Of a stretch of 64,000 nucleotides of DNA, positions 29,543 through 38,669 are shown piece after piece. A program made the translations under genes and the position numbers. Origin of the DNA: Chromobacterium haemolyticum DSM 19808 (GTDB taxonomy: Bacteria; Pseudomonadota; Gammaproteobacteria; Burkholderiales; Chromobacteriaceae); contig NZ_KL543995.1 of NCBI RefSeq assembly GCF_000711885.1, positions 337,274 to 401,273 of the forward strand, in the 5' to 3' direction. The notes under the pieces were generated by a model. The model saw nothing but the letters and a program-made list of their open reading frames with translations. It had not been told where the DNA came from and ran no database searches. Numbering within the stretch: the stretch's first letter is position 1; each line of letters starts with the position of its first letter.

Positions 29543-30006
29543 TTCCAACGCCGGCCAATCCCGAAGTGCTGGAGGCGATGAGCCAGCTTTTCGTCTCCTT
29601 TCCGCACTGTCGCACTCTGGGTTTCCAATACATCGGAACCGAGGGACGCCGGCCCACTTTGAAGGTGGACTGGCGCGAGGATCTGGTCGGCAACCCGGTC
29701 ACCGGCACTTTGCACGGCGGGGTGATCACCTCGCTGGTGGATACCTGCAGCGCGGTGGCGGTGATGGCGCATCTGCCTGAGCTGGAAACCATCGCCACGC
29801 TGGATTTGCGCATCGACTACCTGAGGGCGGCCACGCCGGGAAAGCCTATCTTCTGCAGGGCGGAATGCTATCGCCTGGCCAGCCAGATCGCCTTTACCCG
29901 CGCCGTGTGTTATCACGAATCGCCCAGCGATCCGATCGCCCACGGCGTGGCCACCTTCATGCGGGAATCCAGCCGGACGCCGATGCTGCCGGAGGCCGCC
30001 GCATGA
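29539..30006 (+). CDS. PaaI-type hotdog thioesterase
   Basis: This 155-residue single hotdog domain has the signature [19 protein letters not shown] and [13 protein letters not shown]. It probably hydrolyses aromatic or short acyl-CoA thioesters. It overlaps gyrA at its start and the second thioesterase gene at its end (both ATGA), so all three are co-translated. Confidence 0.85.
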   Translation: MIPTPANPEVLEAMSQLFVSFPHCRTLGFQYIGTEGRRPTLKVDWREDLVGNPVTGTLHGGVITSLVDTCSAVAVMAHLPELETIATLDLRIDYLRAATPGKPIFCRAECYRLASQIAFTRAVCYHESPSDPIAHGVATFMRESSRTPMLPEAAA

Positions 30007-30443
30007 GCCGCTTCATGGAACGTTTCAACGCCTTGCGCGATCAAAAAGCCTATGCGCTCATCGTGGACGAGCTGCCCTACATCAAGCTGATGGGGGTGGA
30101 GTTGGGCGAGGACGACGTCGGCGAGTTGCTGTTCCAGTTGCCGTTCTCCGAGCGCAATGTCGGCAATACCGCTCTGCCGGCATTGCACGGCGGGCTGATC
30201 GGCGGTTTTCTGGAAAGCGCGGCAATGCTGCATCTGATGTGGATACGGGAGTCGCAGGAAACACCTAAGATCGTCGACTTCTCGCTGGACTATCTGCGCC
30301 CGGGCCGGCCGCAAACCTTGTACGCCAAGTGCGAGATCACCAAGCAGGGCAAGCGGGTGGCCAATGTGCTGATCGAAGCCTGGCAAGAAGACCGGCGAAA
30401 GCCGGTTGCCGTGGCGAGAGCCCACTTCCTGCTCAGTCAGTAA
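30003..30443 (+). CDS. Second hotdog-fold thioesterase
   Basis: This 146-residue PaaI-like protein has ALPALHGGLIGGFLESAAMLHL and FSLDYLRPGRPQTLYAKCEI. The ATG at 30003 overlaps the previous stop. It resembles its upstream neighbour in fold and helix motif, so the pair may be an old tandem duplication or form a heteromer. The substrate is unknown. Confidence 0.85.
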   Translation: MSRFMERFNALRDQKAYALIVDELPYIKLMGVELGEDDVGELLFQLPFSERNVGNTALPALHGGLIGGFLESAAMLHLMWIRESQETPKIVDFSLDYLRPGRPQTLYAKCEITKQGKRVANVLIEAWQEDRRKPVAVARAHFLLSQ

Positions 30444-30452
30444 ACTATAACA

Positions 30453-30480
30453 AAGGCCCGGCGCTTAGCGATCGGGCCTT
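30453..30480 (+). terminator. Hairpin after the gyrA-thioesterase operon
   Basis: AAGGCCCG and CGGGCCTT form an 8-bp stem with a 12-nt loop, 9 bp after the stop. There is no long U tract, so it may be a weak terminator or a processing structure ahead of serC. Confidence 0.55.
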
Positions 30481-30547
30481 CGCATACCAAGGCCCGGAGT
30501 TCGCCGGTGCGGGCGCCAAGGGCTGTCAACGCAAATAGAGGATGAAC

Positions 30548-31636
30548 ATGGCCAAAGTGTACAACTTCTCCGCCGGCCCCGCCGTGCTGCCTCATCAGGT
30601 GCTGGCCGAAGCGCAAAGCGAAATGCTGGATTGGCACGGCTCCGGCATGTGCGTGATGGAAATGAGCCATCGAGGCAAGGAATTCATGGAAATCATCCAT
30701 GACGCCGAGCACGACCTGCGTGGGTTGATGGGCATTCCCGCCAACTACAAAGTGCTGTTCCTGCAGGGGGGCGCATCGCAGCAGTTCGCACAGGTGCCGC
30801 TTAACTTGCTGGGCGAGCGCGACAGCGTGGATATCGTCAATACCGGCCACTGGTCCAAGCTGGCGATCAAAGAAGCGCGTCGCTACGCCAAGGTCAATGT
30901 GGCGGCCAGCAGCGAGGACCGCAACTTCGCCTACGTGCCGGACGAAGCCGGCTGGCAGCGCGACCCCAAGGCGGCTTATCTGCACTACACCTCCAACGAG
31001 ACCATAGGCGGCTTGCAATTCCCTTTCGTGCCGCAAAGCCTGCCGGACGTGCCGCTGGTTTGCGACATGTCCTCGGACTTCCTGTCCAGGGAAGTGGACG
31101 TCAGCCAGTTTGGTCTGATCTACGCCGGCGCGCAAAAGAATATCGGCCCGTCCGGCCTGGTGGTGCTGATTGTGCGCGAGGATCTGCTGGGCAAGGCCCG
31201 CGCCGATCTGCCCACCATGCTCAATTACCAGGTCCACGCCGACGCCGACTCGATGTACAACACTCCGCCCACCTTTCCGATCTACATCTCCGGCCTGGTG
31301 TTCAAATGGTTGAAGGAGCAAGGCGGCGTCAAATCCATCGCCACCCGCAACGAGGAGAAGGCCGGCTTGCTCAATCATGTGATCGAGTCCAGCGAGGGCT
31401 TCTATCACACCCATATCGACGCGCCGTTCCGTTCGCGGATGAACGTGGTGTTCCGGCTCAAGGATGAGGGGCTGGAAGAAACCTTCCTGCTGGAGGCGCG
31501 CAAAAACGGCTTGATCCAGCTGAAGGGACATCGCGCGGTGGGCGGCATCCGCGCCTCCATCTACAACGCGATGCCGATAGAGGGCGTCAAATCACTGGCC
31601 AACTTCATGCAGGACTTCGCCCGCATGCACGGCTGA
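30548..31636 (+). CDS. serC: Phosphoserine aminotransferase
   Basis: This 362-residue PLP enzyme acts in serine and pyridoxine synthesis. The ATG at 30548 (MAKVYNFSAGPAVLP) has AGAGG at proper spacing; an ATG six bases earlier is too close to it. The PLP lysine sits in AGAQKNIGPSG (about 197). FLQGGASQQFAQVPLN and the GGIRASIYNAMPIEGV end are typical. A strong terminator follows. Confidence 0.97.
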   Translation: MAKVYNFSAGPAVLPHQVLAEAQSEMLDWHGSGMCVMEMSHRGKEFMEIIHDAEHDLRGLMGIPANYKVLFLQGGASQQFAQVPLNLLGERDSVDIVNTGHWSKLAIKEARRYAKVNVAASSEDRNFAYVPDEAGWQRDPKAAYLHYTSNETIGGLQFPFVPQSLPDVPLVCDMSSDFLSREVDVSQFGLIYAGAQKNIGPSGLVVLIVREDLLGKARADLPTMLNYQVHADADSMYNTPPTFPIYISGLVFKWLKEQGGVKSIATRNEEKAGLLNHVIESSEGFYHTHIDAPFRSRMNVVFRLKDEGLEETFLLEARKNGLIQLKGHRAVGGIRASIYNAMPIEGVKSLANFMQDFARMHG

Positions 31637-31658
31637 GTTTACGCTGCAGTTCTGTCAT

Positions 31659-31686
31659 AGCCCGCCGGTCGGCGGGCTTTGTTTTG
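31659..31686 (+). terminator. Terminator after serC
   Basis: The stem AGCCCGCC / GGCGGGCT with loop GGTC is followed by TTGTTTTG. Confidence 0.88.
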
Positions 31687-31764
31687 TCCGGCTGGCTTGG
31701 CGCGGCATGCCATGCTACGGTGGCGCTTCCATTTGAATCGTTTGCAAGGAGCGAGGAGAAGGCA

Positions 31765-32421
31765 ATGCATTGGCAAGCGAAAATCCTGTTATCGACGGTT
31801 TTGGCCGTCTCCATCCCCGCAGGCGCCGGCAGCGGCCAAGCCTTGCTGGCGGCGGCCGGTCGCGGAGATGCGCCTGAAGTGCGGCACTTGTTGCGCGCGG
31901 GCGCGCCGGTGGATGTCCGCGATGCCAGTCAGCGCACGCCCTTGCTGCTGGCGACTTGGGGCAATCACCCGGAGGCGGCGCGCTTGTTGATTGAGGGCGG
32001 CGCGGATGTGAACGCCAAGGATAAACAGCAGGACAGCCCCTATCTGTTGGCCGGCGCTCAGGGCAGGAATGACATCCTGAGCATGACGCTGCGGCACGGC
32101 GCGGACTTGGCCAGCACCAACCGTTATCAGGGCACGGCATTGATCCCCGCCTGCGAGCGAGGGCACGCGGAAGCGGCGCGGCAATTGATTGCCGCCGGGG
32201 TCAAGCTTGATCACGTGAACCGGCTGGGTTGGACCTGCTTGCTGGAAGTGGCGATTTTGGGAACGGACAGCGCGCAGCATCGCGACATCGCCCGGCAACT
32301 GATCGCGGCCAAGGCGGATCTGAATCTGGCGGATCGCGACGGCGTAACCGCCTTGCAGCATGCTCGCCGCCGAGGGCTGACCGGCGTTGCCGCCTTGCTG
32401 GCGGAGGCGGGCGCCCGCTGA
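31765..32421 (+). CDS. Secreted ankyrin-repeat protein
   Basis: This 218-residue protein starts at ATG 31765, preceded by GAGGAGAAGG. The N-terminus is a Sec signal (ILLSTVLAVSIPAGAGS). About five ankyrin repeats follow (for example RTPLLLATWGNHPEAARLLI, GVTALQHARRRGLTGVAALL). Periplasmic ankyrin proteins often act as binding partners of catalases or effectors; no partner is identifiable here. The next gene encodes a lysozyme inhibitor. Confidence 0.83.
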   Translation: MHWQAKILLSTVLAVSIPAGAGSGQALLAAAGRGDAPEVRHLLRAGAPVDVRDASQRTPLLLATWGNHPEAARLLIEGGADVNAKDKQQDSPYLLAGAQGRNDILSMTLRHGADLASTNRYQGTALIPACERGHAEAARQLIAAGVKLDHVNRLGWTCLLEVAILGTDSAQHRDIARQLIAAKADLNLADRDGVTALQHARRRGLTGVAALLAEAGAR

Positions 32422-32505
32422 ACTGCGCAGAACAAAACCGAGCGAGCCCGGTCTATCCCCATTTGCCAAGAGCAAGCCGCAGTTTGTCATTCTAGGAGTT
32501 AAAAC

Positions 32506-32850
32506 ATGAAATCCATCTTGTTCGCCGTGCTGACCTTGAGCAGCGCCGCCGCGCTGGCCAAACCGCTGACCTTGCCGGATATCCAGGCTGGTCAGCGGCA
32601 GGTCGTCCGCTACGTTTGCGCCGATGGCGCCAAGTTGACAGTCAAGTATTACAACGTCAAAAACGGGCAGAGTTTCGCGGTATTGCCGATCAAGGGCAAG
32701 ACCATGTTGTTGAGCAATGTGGTGTCCGGTTCCGGCGCCAAATACGCGGCCGAGCAATACAGCTGGTGGACCAAGGGGCCGGAAGGTTCGTTGCGCGACG
32801 AAATCACCGACAAGGCCTTGCTGGACGACTGCAAGGAAAGCCGCCGCTAA
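32506..32850 (+). CDS. MliC/PliC-type C-type lysozyme inhibitor
   Basis: This 114-residue protein has a signal peptide ending at ALAKP and no lipobox, so it is probably soluble in the periplasm (PliC-like). The MliC fold is shown by RYVCADGAKLTVKYYN and by SGSGAKYAAEQYSWWTKGP, the loop that inserts into the lysozyme active site. Two cysteines (YVCAD, DDCKE) fit the family disulfide. It ends tail-to-tail with the EAL gene, sharing two bases at the stops. Confidence 0.85.
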   Translation: MKSILFAVLTLSSAAALAKPLTLPDIQAGQRQVVRYVCADGAKLTVKYYNVKNGQSFAVLPIKGKTMLLSNVVSGSGAKYAAEQYSWWTKGPEGSLRDEITDKALLDDCKESRR

Positions 32851-34451
32851 AGCGCCGGACCGGTGTCGGACGCCGCCGCGCGCGCGGCGTCCAGTTCCGG
32901 GCGCAGCAGGAACTCGCGTAGCGGCATTGGCCGCGCAAACAGATAGCCTTGCAGCCAGCCCACGTCCAGACGGGTCAGGTAGGCGCGCTGGGCTTCGGTC
33001 TCCACCCCTTCCGCCACGATTTCCAGTTCCAATTTGTGCGCCAGCTCGGTCACGCTGTCGACGATGTGGCTGGACGGCGCGTCCGCGCCGATGCTGGCGG
33101 TGAAACTCTTGTCTATCTTGATGCAGTCCAGCGGTAGCTGTTGTAGATAGATCAGGCTGGAGTGGCCTGTGCCAAAATCGTCTATCGCTATCTTCACACC
33201 TAGTTCCCGCAGCCGAGCCAGCCGTTCGCAGGCTTCGGGGGTGGGCTCCAGTATCTCCCTCTCCGTCAGTTCCAGTACCAGATTCAGTTCCCCAGGCGGG
33301 AAGTGGGCGAGAAACTGTCGGCAGTCCGCCAGTAAGGCGTCGTCCCGCAGGTGCGCGGCGGTGATGTTGATGCCCAGATGGAACTGAGGCGGCAGTCGGC
33401 TCCGTCCCAGGGCACGCGCCAACTGGCGCATCATTTGACGCGTCATCGGCACGATCATGCCGCAATCCTCGGCGCGTGGAATGAACAGGTCCGGCCGGAT
33501 CAGTCCATCCCGCGGGTGACGCCAGCGCATCAGCGCTTCCGCCCCTTGCCAGCCTAGCCCGTCGGAACGCACCACTGGTTGTAAAAAGGGCTCGAATTCC
33601 CCGTTGTCCAGCGCGCGTTGCAGTTCGACGGTGGGCGACGCCGGCCGGCTTAGTTGCCAGCGCAGGGCCGCGGCCAGCGCCAGCCCCAGCGCAGCCATGC
33701 TGAGGAAGACCAGTTCATAGCTGCTGGCCATCTGGTGGTACAGGTCGCGGCGGTTGAAGCCGCTAATCAGGGTATAGGGATGGCGGGAGGAGGCGCGTTC
33801 TATCGTAAGCAGGTCGAAGGGCGGACTGGGGTTGGGGTGTACCGCGTGATCCGGCCCTATCCAGAGCGGCCCCACGCGCATGTAAACCGGGCTGTAGTCG
33901 CTGGCCATGTCCAGGCTGAATTGCAGGTGCACGCCGTCAATGGCTATGTAGATCGCCGTCGGACCCGATTGCTTGCGGTAAATGATCAGCGGACGGCCCG
34001 GGGTCAGCTCGTTGCCGGACTTCAAGCGCAGCTCGGTTTCCGGGCGGGGTTTGTCCGGCGAGGAGATCTGTCTGTGGTAGACCCCGAACAAAGAGGAGCA
34101 GTAGAGAATGCCGCCGCGCTCCAGCGTGACGCTGCGGATGAAGGGCACCACGGTGACTTGTTTGCGCAGCGCCTGTTCTATTTGCGGACATGGCTGGTTG
34201 GTGAGCGGGGCCACGCTGTCGGCGGCCTGAGCCGCATAGTCCAGCATCAAGTCCAGCATGCTTTCCGCTTGGCCTGTTTGCAAGGTGGCCTGCTGCCGCA
34301 GCCGGTTGCTTTCCTGCCAATAGACAATGGGGGTGATGACGGCCAGCGGCAGCAGCGCGGCGACGCCGATCAACAGCCAGCGGCTGATGCGGGCGGGCAG
34401 GGTTAGGCGGCGGGACATCATGGCGCGTATGGGGGAGTCGGCATGGTTCAT
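32847..34451 (-). CDS. Membrane c-di-GMP phosphodiesterase, CSS-motif plus EAL
   Basis: This 534-residue protein has two membrane helices (about 25-45 and 240-260) flanking a periplasmic CSS-motif sensor (YCSSLFG, about 118). A cytoplasmic EAL domain follows. Catalytic residues look complete: EAL in GAEALMRW (about 304), Asn in LGINITAAH, Glu in ELTERE, DDFGTG, Lys in CIKIDKSF and Glu in VAEGVETE. It should hydrolyse c-di-GMP; E. coli relatives are controlled by DsbA/DegP redox through the CSS cysteines. The start is uncertain, since no good ribosome binding site is visible. Confidence 0.92.
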   Translation of the reverse strand: MNHADSPIRAMMSRRLTLPARISRWLLIGVAALLPLAVITPIVYWQESNRLRQQATLQTGQAESMLDLMLDYAAQAADSVAPLTNQPCPQIEQALRKQVTVVPFIRSVTLERGGILYCSSLFGVYHRQISSPDKPRPETELRLKSGNELTPGRPLIIYRKQSGPTAIYIAIDGVHLQFSLDMASDYSPVYMRVGPLWIGPDHAVHPNPSPPFDLLTIERASSRHPYTLISGFNRRDLYHQMASSYELVFLSMAALGLALAAALRWQLSRPASPTVELQRALDNGEFEPFLQPVVRSDGLGWQGAEALMRWRHPRDGLIRPDLFIPRAEDCGMIVPMTRQMMRQLARALGRSRLPPQFHLGINITAAHLRDDALLADCRQFLAHFPPGELNLVLELTEREILEPTPEACERLARLRELGVKIAIDDFGTGHSSLIYLQQLPLDCIKIDKSFTASIGADAPSSHIVDSVTELAHKLELEIVAEGVETEAQRAYLTRLDVGWLQGYLFARPMPLREFLLRPELDAARAAASDTGPAL

Positions 34452-34484
34452 GATATACGAGGGCCGCCGCCGTTGCCGGGAGGG

Positions 34485-35009
34485 CTAGCGCTCAGCGGCT
34501 TCCGGCTGCGACAGGTAGGCCAGGCTTAGCAGGATGAAGCCGATGAAGGCGTAGGCCTTCATCTGGCCGTTCCATTGGCTGGCCCACATGGCGAAATATT
34601 CGCCGCCTATCACCGCAAAACCGGTGTACCAGACCAGCAGTGCCGGAATGCAGCCTAGCGTGAATAGCGTCTTGCCTCGCAGATAAGCTTCCTCGCGTCC
34701 GCAGAGCGCGCCGCGCAGCATGGCGCCGCCGCCCCAGGCGCAGATCAAGCCGAAGGCCAGTTCGCCGGCGATGATGGCCAGGTAAGCGGCTTGCTGCCAG
34801 CCCGGGTGAGTGACGGCGCGGCCTTTCAGCGCTTGGCCGTTAAACCAGGGTTCCATGCTGTCCATGGCCAGCACGTGGCGGACAAACTGCCAGTTGCTGT
34901 CGTAGTCCAGAATGTTGCCGCTGGCGGCCAGCAGGCCGAACAAGGCGATGGAAAGCGCGAGCAGGCTTTTAAAGCATTGCTGGGCGCGGCGCAGGGAGGG
35001 GAGGCGCAT
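34485..35009 (-). CDS. DUF2165 small integral membrane protein
   Basis: This 174-residue protein has about four transmembrane helices. The family hallmark GNILDYDSNWQFVRHVLAMDSM lies between helices 1 and 2. Its function is unknown. It lies 33 bp upstream of the EAL gene on the same strand and may be co-transcribed. Confidence 0.78.
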   Translation of the reverse strand: MRLPSLRRAQQCFKSLLALSIALFGLLAASGNILDYDSNWQFVRHVLAMDSMEPWFNGQALKGRAVTHPGWQQAAYLAIIAGELAFGLICAWGGGAMLRGALCGREEAYLRGKTLFTLGCIPALLVWYTGFAVIGGEYFAMWASQWNGQMKAYAFIGFILLSLAYLSQPEAAER

Positions 35010-35080
35010 GGGGTTTCCTTATGGTGGGGATAAGGGATTGTGCCAGTGTGGCAAGACGCTGGGAATGGCGGGAGACGGCG

Positions 35081-35106
35081 TAAAAAAGCCCCGCGAGAGC
35101 GGGGCT
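35081..35106 (-). terminator. Terminator of the mgtA operon
   Basis: On the minus strand, AGCCCCGC-TCTC-GCGGGGCT is followed by TTTTTTA. It lies 53 bp past the mgtA stop. Confidence 0.9.
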
Positions 35107-35127
35107 GGAGTTACGAGGTCAAGGCGC

Positions 35128-35161
35128 TTAGAGCCTGTTCGCGATCGTAAGCGCGTTCTTA
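35128..35161. repeat. Dispersed element, minimal form (two tips fused)
   Basis: TTAGAGCCTGTTCGCGATC and GATCGTAAGCGCGTTCTTA are the two element tips joined at a GATC centre with no core. The last TTA is the stop codon of mgtA (35159-35161). Confidence 0.65.
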
Positions 35162-37915
35162 GAACCAGCGGCCGTAGCGTTTGATGTAAATGGTTTTGAC
35201 GATTTGAGTCAGCGTCATATAACCCATCATGGTGGCCAGCAACCACCAGAAGTAGCTGGTGTCCAGCTTGATGAAGCCAATGCTTTCCGCCAGCGACGAG
35301 AACGGCAGGTAGCAACCGATGGCGATGGCCACCGAGGTGGACAACATGACCGGCAGCGAGGCGGTGCTTTGCAGGAAGGGGATCTTGCGCGTGCGCAGCA
35401 TGTGCACCACCAGGGTTTGCGAGACCAGGCCTTCGATGAACCAGCCGGAGTGCATGATGTTGGCGCCGCCGTCGCTGACGCCGTGGGCCAGGCCGGCGTA
35501 GTAGGCCGCGCCGGCGCCGAACACCGTCCACATCAGCGTGTAGGTGGTGATGTCGAATACCGAGGAGGTGGGCCCCAACCACAGCATGAAGCGCTTGATG
35601 TTGTTGGCTTCCCACTTGCGCGGTTTTTTCAGGAACTCCGGATCCATCTTGTCCCACGGCAGGACCATCTGCGATACGTCGTAGATCAGGTTCTGGATCA
35701 AGAGATGCATCGCCAGCATCGGCTCCCACGGCAGCCAGGCCGAGGCAACCAGCACCGAGAACACGTTGCCGAAGTTGGAGCTGGCGGTCATGTTCAGGTA
35801 CTTGAGAATATTGCCGAAGGTTTCCCGGCCCTTGATCACGCCTTCTTCCAGCACCATCAGGCTCTTTTCCAGCAGGATGATGTCCGCGGTTTCCTTGGCG
35901 ATGTCCGCGCCGCTGTCCACCGAGATGCCGACGTCGGCGTCGCGCAGCGCCGGCGCATCGTTGATGCCGTCGCCCAGGAAGCCCACGGTGTGGCCGTTGG
36001 CCTGCAGGGCTTTGACCACGCGGGACTTTTGCAGCGGGGTCAGCTTGGCGAAGATAGTGGTGTGTTTGACCGCGCTGCACAGCGCCACATCGTCCATCGC
36101 CTCGATGTCTTTGCCTACCAAGGGCACGCCGGGGCTGAGGCCAACGTCGCGGCATACTTTGGCGGTGATGATGGGGTTGTCGCCAGTCAGGACTTTGACC
36201 GCCACGCCGTATTCCTTCAGCGCGCGGATGGCCGGAGCCGCGGAGTCCTTCGGCGGGTCGAGGAAGGTCAGGAAGCCGCGTACCACCAATTGGGCTTCGT
36301 CATTGGTTTTGTAGTTGCGCTTGGCTTCTTCTGCCGGAATGTCGCGGGTGGCGACCAGCAACACGCGATAGCCCTCGGCGTTATAGTCCTGGCTGCGCTT
36401 GAGCAGGGCGGCGCGCTCCTCGGCGGTCAGCGGTTTGATCTGTTCGCCGTCCTGAACATGGCTGGAGACAGCCAGCATTTCTTCCACCGCGCCCTTGGAG
36501 ATCATCAACTGGCGGCCGCGCTGGTTTTCCACGATCACCGACAGCCGGCGGCGCACGAAATCGAACGGCATTTCGTCCACCTTGCTGTAGCCGCTGGGCT
36601 TGACGCGGTCGCCCAGTTCGTCGGCGTGTTCCACCACGGCAATATCCATCAGGTTCTTCATGCCGCTCTGGTGGAAGCTGTTCAGCCAGGCCAGTTGCAG
36701 CACGCCCTCGTCTTTGAGCCCATGGATATTGTAATGGTGCTCCAGGATGATCTTGTCCTGGGTCAGGGTGCCGGTCTTGTCGGTGCACAGCACGTCCATT
36801 GCGCCGAAGTTCTGCACCGAGTTCAGGCGTTTGACCACAACCTTGCGCCGCGCCATCGCCACCGCGCCCTTGGCCAGGTTGGCGGACACGATCATGGGCA
36901 GCATTTCCGGGGTCAGGCCCACTGCCACCGCCAGCGCGAAGGTGAGGGCGGACATCCAGTCGCCCTTGGTCAAGCCGTTGATCATGAATACCACGGGCAC
37001 CATCACCAGCATGAAGCGGATCAGCAGCCAGGATACGCTGCTGACGCCGCGGTCGAAGCTGGTTTCCACGCGTTTGTGGCTGACCACGCTGCGGGCCAGC
37101 GAGCCGAAATAGGTATCGGTGCCGGTGGCCACTACGAGAGCGGAGGCCTTGCCGCTGACCACATTAGTGCCCATGAAGCAGATATTGGGCAGGTCTAGCA
37201 GGTCCGTATCGCCATTGGCTTGACCGTTGGCGGACTTCTCCGCCACCGCGCCCAGGGTGTCGTACTTTTCCACCGGCAGCGCTTCGCCGGTCAGCACTGC
37301 CTGGCTGATGAACAAGTCGCGGGACTCCAGCAACTTGATGTCGGCGGGGATCATGTCGCCGGCTTGCAGGTGGACGATGTCGCCGACCACCAGTTCGCTC
37401 ATTGCGATTTCCTGGCGAATGGGGCTGCTGCCGTTGGCCGGGCGGCGCTGTACGGTGGCCGTATTGCGCACCAGCGATTTGAGCTTTTCCGCTGCCTTGG
37501 CGGAGCGGAATTCCTGCCAGAACCGCAGCAGGCCGCTGATGCCCACCATGGTTAGCAAGATGATGATGCCGGTCCACTCTTCGTCGCCTGGGGTGGCGAA
37601 ATAGACGTCGGTGAAATAGCTGATGGCGGCAAGCACCATCAGGACGACGACAAAGGGGTTCTTGAAGGCTTGCGCCAGTTGAATCAGCGGGTGCGGCGCC
37701 TTGTCGTGAGCCACTTCGTTGGGGCCGAACTGGGCGTAGCGCTGATGCGCCTCCGCCATGGTCAGGCCGTCTTGGTGGCCGCGTACGCGTTGCAGGGTTT
37801 CTTCTACGGAGCTGTCGGCTTCCTGTACCGCGCGGATGACCGGTTTTTCCTGTTTTGCGCTAGGGGTGGCGACATAGCCTTTCAGCTTGTGTCGGCTGCT
37901 AGTGTGTTTCGTCAT
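35159..37915 (-). CDS. mgtA: Mg2+-importing P-type ATPase
   Basis: This 918-residue P3B ATPase has the phosphorylation site DKTGTLTQ (about 378), TGEALPVEK in the actuator domain, the GDGINDAPAL hinge and an N-terminal MgtA cytoplasmic region. The SVSWLLIRFMLVMVPVVF helix and the PEMLPMIV membrane motif are MgtA/MgtB-like. It imports Mg2+ down the electrochemical gradient. AGGAGAC precedes the ATG. A 43-codon Pro-rich ORF ends 47 bp upstream, and three ACT-like genes precede that, so it is probably the last gene of a leader-regulated operon. Its stop lies in a repeat tip. Confidence 0.97.
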   Translation of the reverse strand: MTKHTSSRHKLKGYVATPSAKQEKPVIRAVQEADSSVEETLQRVRGHQDGLTMAEAHQRYAQFGPNEVAHDKAPHPLIQLAQAFKNPFVVVLMVLAAISYFTDVYFATPGDEEWTGIIILLTMVGISGLLRFWQEFRSAKAAEKLKSLVRNTATVQRRPANGSSPIRQEIAMSELVVGDIVHLQAGDMIPADIKLLESRDLFISQAVLTGEALPVEKYDTLGAVAEKSANGQANGDTDLLDLPNICFMGTNVVSGKASALVVATGTDTYFGSLARSVVSHKRVETSFDRGVSSVSWLLIRFMLVMVPVVFMINGLTKGDWMSALTFALAVAVGLTPEMLPMIVSANLAKGAVAMARRKVVVKRLNSVQNFGAMDVLCTDKTGTLTQDKIILEHHYNIHGLKDEGVLQLAWLNSFHQSGMKNLMDIAVVEHADELGDRVKPSGYSKVDEMPFDFVRRRLSVIVENQRGRQLMISKGAVEEMLAVSSHVQDGEQIKPLTAEERAALLKRSQDYNAEGYRVLLVATRDIPAEEAKRNYKTNDEAQLVVRGFLTFLDPPKDSAAPAIRALKEYGVAVKVLTGDNPIITAKVCRDVGLSPGVPLVGKDIEAMDDVALCSAVKHTTIFAKLTPLQKSRVVKALQANGHTVGFLGDGINDAPALRDADVGISVDSGADIAKETADIILLEKSLMVLEEGVIKGRETFGNILKYLNMTASSNFGNVFSVLVASAWLPWEPMLAMHLLIQNLIYDVSQMVLPWDKMDPEFLKKPRKWEANNIKRFMLWLGPTSSVFDITTYTLMWTVFGAGAAYYAGLAHGVSDGGANIMHSGWFIEGLVSQTLVVHMLRTRKIPFLQSTASLPVMLSTSVAIAIGCYLPFSSLAESIGFIKLDTSYFWWLLATMMGYMTLTQIVKTIYIKRYGRWF

Positions 37916-37962
37916 TGTTTCGTCTCCTGCGCGCGTGTCCCGCGCAGTACGGCTGGGGCTGT

Positions 37963-38094
37963 TCAGGCCGGCCGGATATCTGGCGGACGCAGCACGGGGG
38001 GTGTTGCGGGTGTTCTAGGTTCGAGGTGGGCGCCCGCCTGCGTTGTTGTCTGTGTGTGCAGGGCGGGCGGTCGCGGGTAACTGTCGTCAGTCAT
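37963..38094 (-). CDS. Proline-rich leader ORF of mgtA (43 codons)
   Basis: The peptide starts MTDDSYPRPPALHT and has ten prolines in 43 residues, several as PP (RPP, TPP, RPP). An AAGGA ribosome binding site lies 6 nt before the ATG. It ends 47 bp before mgtA, with mgtA's own AGGAG in the gap. Salmonella mgtA is preceded by a Pro-rich leader (mgtL) whose slow or aborted translation switches on mgtA under low Mg2+ or proline; position and composition here suggest the same logic. It is longer than MgtL (17 residues). Homology is not claimed; the function is inferred. Confidence 0.65.
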   Translation of the reverse strand: MTDDSYPRPPALHTQTTTQAGAHLEPRTPATPPVLRPPDIRPA

Positions 38095-38172
38095 GGTGTT
38101 TCCTTGTAAGAAATGGGAGCTTGAAAATCCCGCGCCGCCGCGGATGAGCGGAGGCCGGCGTGGGACGATGAA

Positions 38173-38532
38173 TCAGGGTTGAGCCAGAGGGCGGACTCCG
38201 GCGGACCACTCTGGCCGGACCTGACCGGGCAAAATGTCCAGTCGGACCCGGGCCAGCGGCAGATTGCCTAGCCTTTGCATGATGGCCTCGAGAAAGTGCA
38301 TGGAGGCGTCGCTGCGGGAGCGGAACTCCGTGGCCAGCATCCAGTTGGCGGGCGCGCCGGAGGCCTGGCACTCGCCAACCAGCAGGGTTTCGTTCCAGCT
38401 GGACACTTTCAGCCCGTGCCCTTGCGCGGCGGCACGGATTTCCCGGCGGGCGGCCTTCACCGCTTGCGTGGGGCAGATGACCGACAGCTGATAACGCTGC
38501 GGCCGGATGTTGTGGCGGATGATGTCGTTCAT
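38173..38532 (-). CDS. ACT-like single-domain protein 1 (upstream of mgtA)
   Basis: This 119-residue protein is not assigned to a named family. The core RYQLSVICPTQAVKAARREI... followed by a second half ending LGNLPLARVRLD shows a beta-alpha-beta pattern like an ACT domain. It aligns with two neighbours at 38793 and 39454. The best architectural analogy is the C-terminal ACT-like domain of MgtC proteins. AAGGAG precedes the ATG by 6 nt. It lies between two Pro-rich leader ORFs, just upstream of mgtA. It is the most divergent of the three and lacks the CP motif of the others. Confidence 0.7.
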   Translation of the reverse strand: MNDIIRHNIRPQRYQLSVICPTQAVKAARREIRAAAQGHGLKVSSWNETLLVGECQASGAPANWMLATEFRSRSDASMHFLEAIMQRLGNLPLARVRLDILPGQVRPEWSAGVRPLAQP

Positions 38533-38619
38533 GGCGATCTCCTTGCAATCCGGCTTCCGTCGCGTGAGGACGTGCCGGTCCCTGCCTTACGGCATGCAGG
38601 CAATGACAGGGTTGTGTTT

Positions 38620-38657
38620 GACGGTGGCGAGGCGCGCGAGCCTATCTCGCCGCCGTC
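38620..38657 (-). other. Strong hairpin following leader ORF L1
   Basis: Arms of 12 nt (38620-38631 and 38646-38657) pair at 11 positions, beginning 12 nt after the L1 stop. The arrangement of leader ORF followed by a hairpin resembles attenuator regions, but there is no U tract. Confidence 0.5.
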
Positions 38658-38669
38658 AGGCGGGGGAGA

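Noticed and set aside
26414..29548. 1044-codon frame antisense to gyrA
   Set aside because: It mirrors gyrA codons on the other strand; no domain or ribosome binding site.
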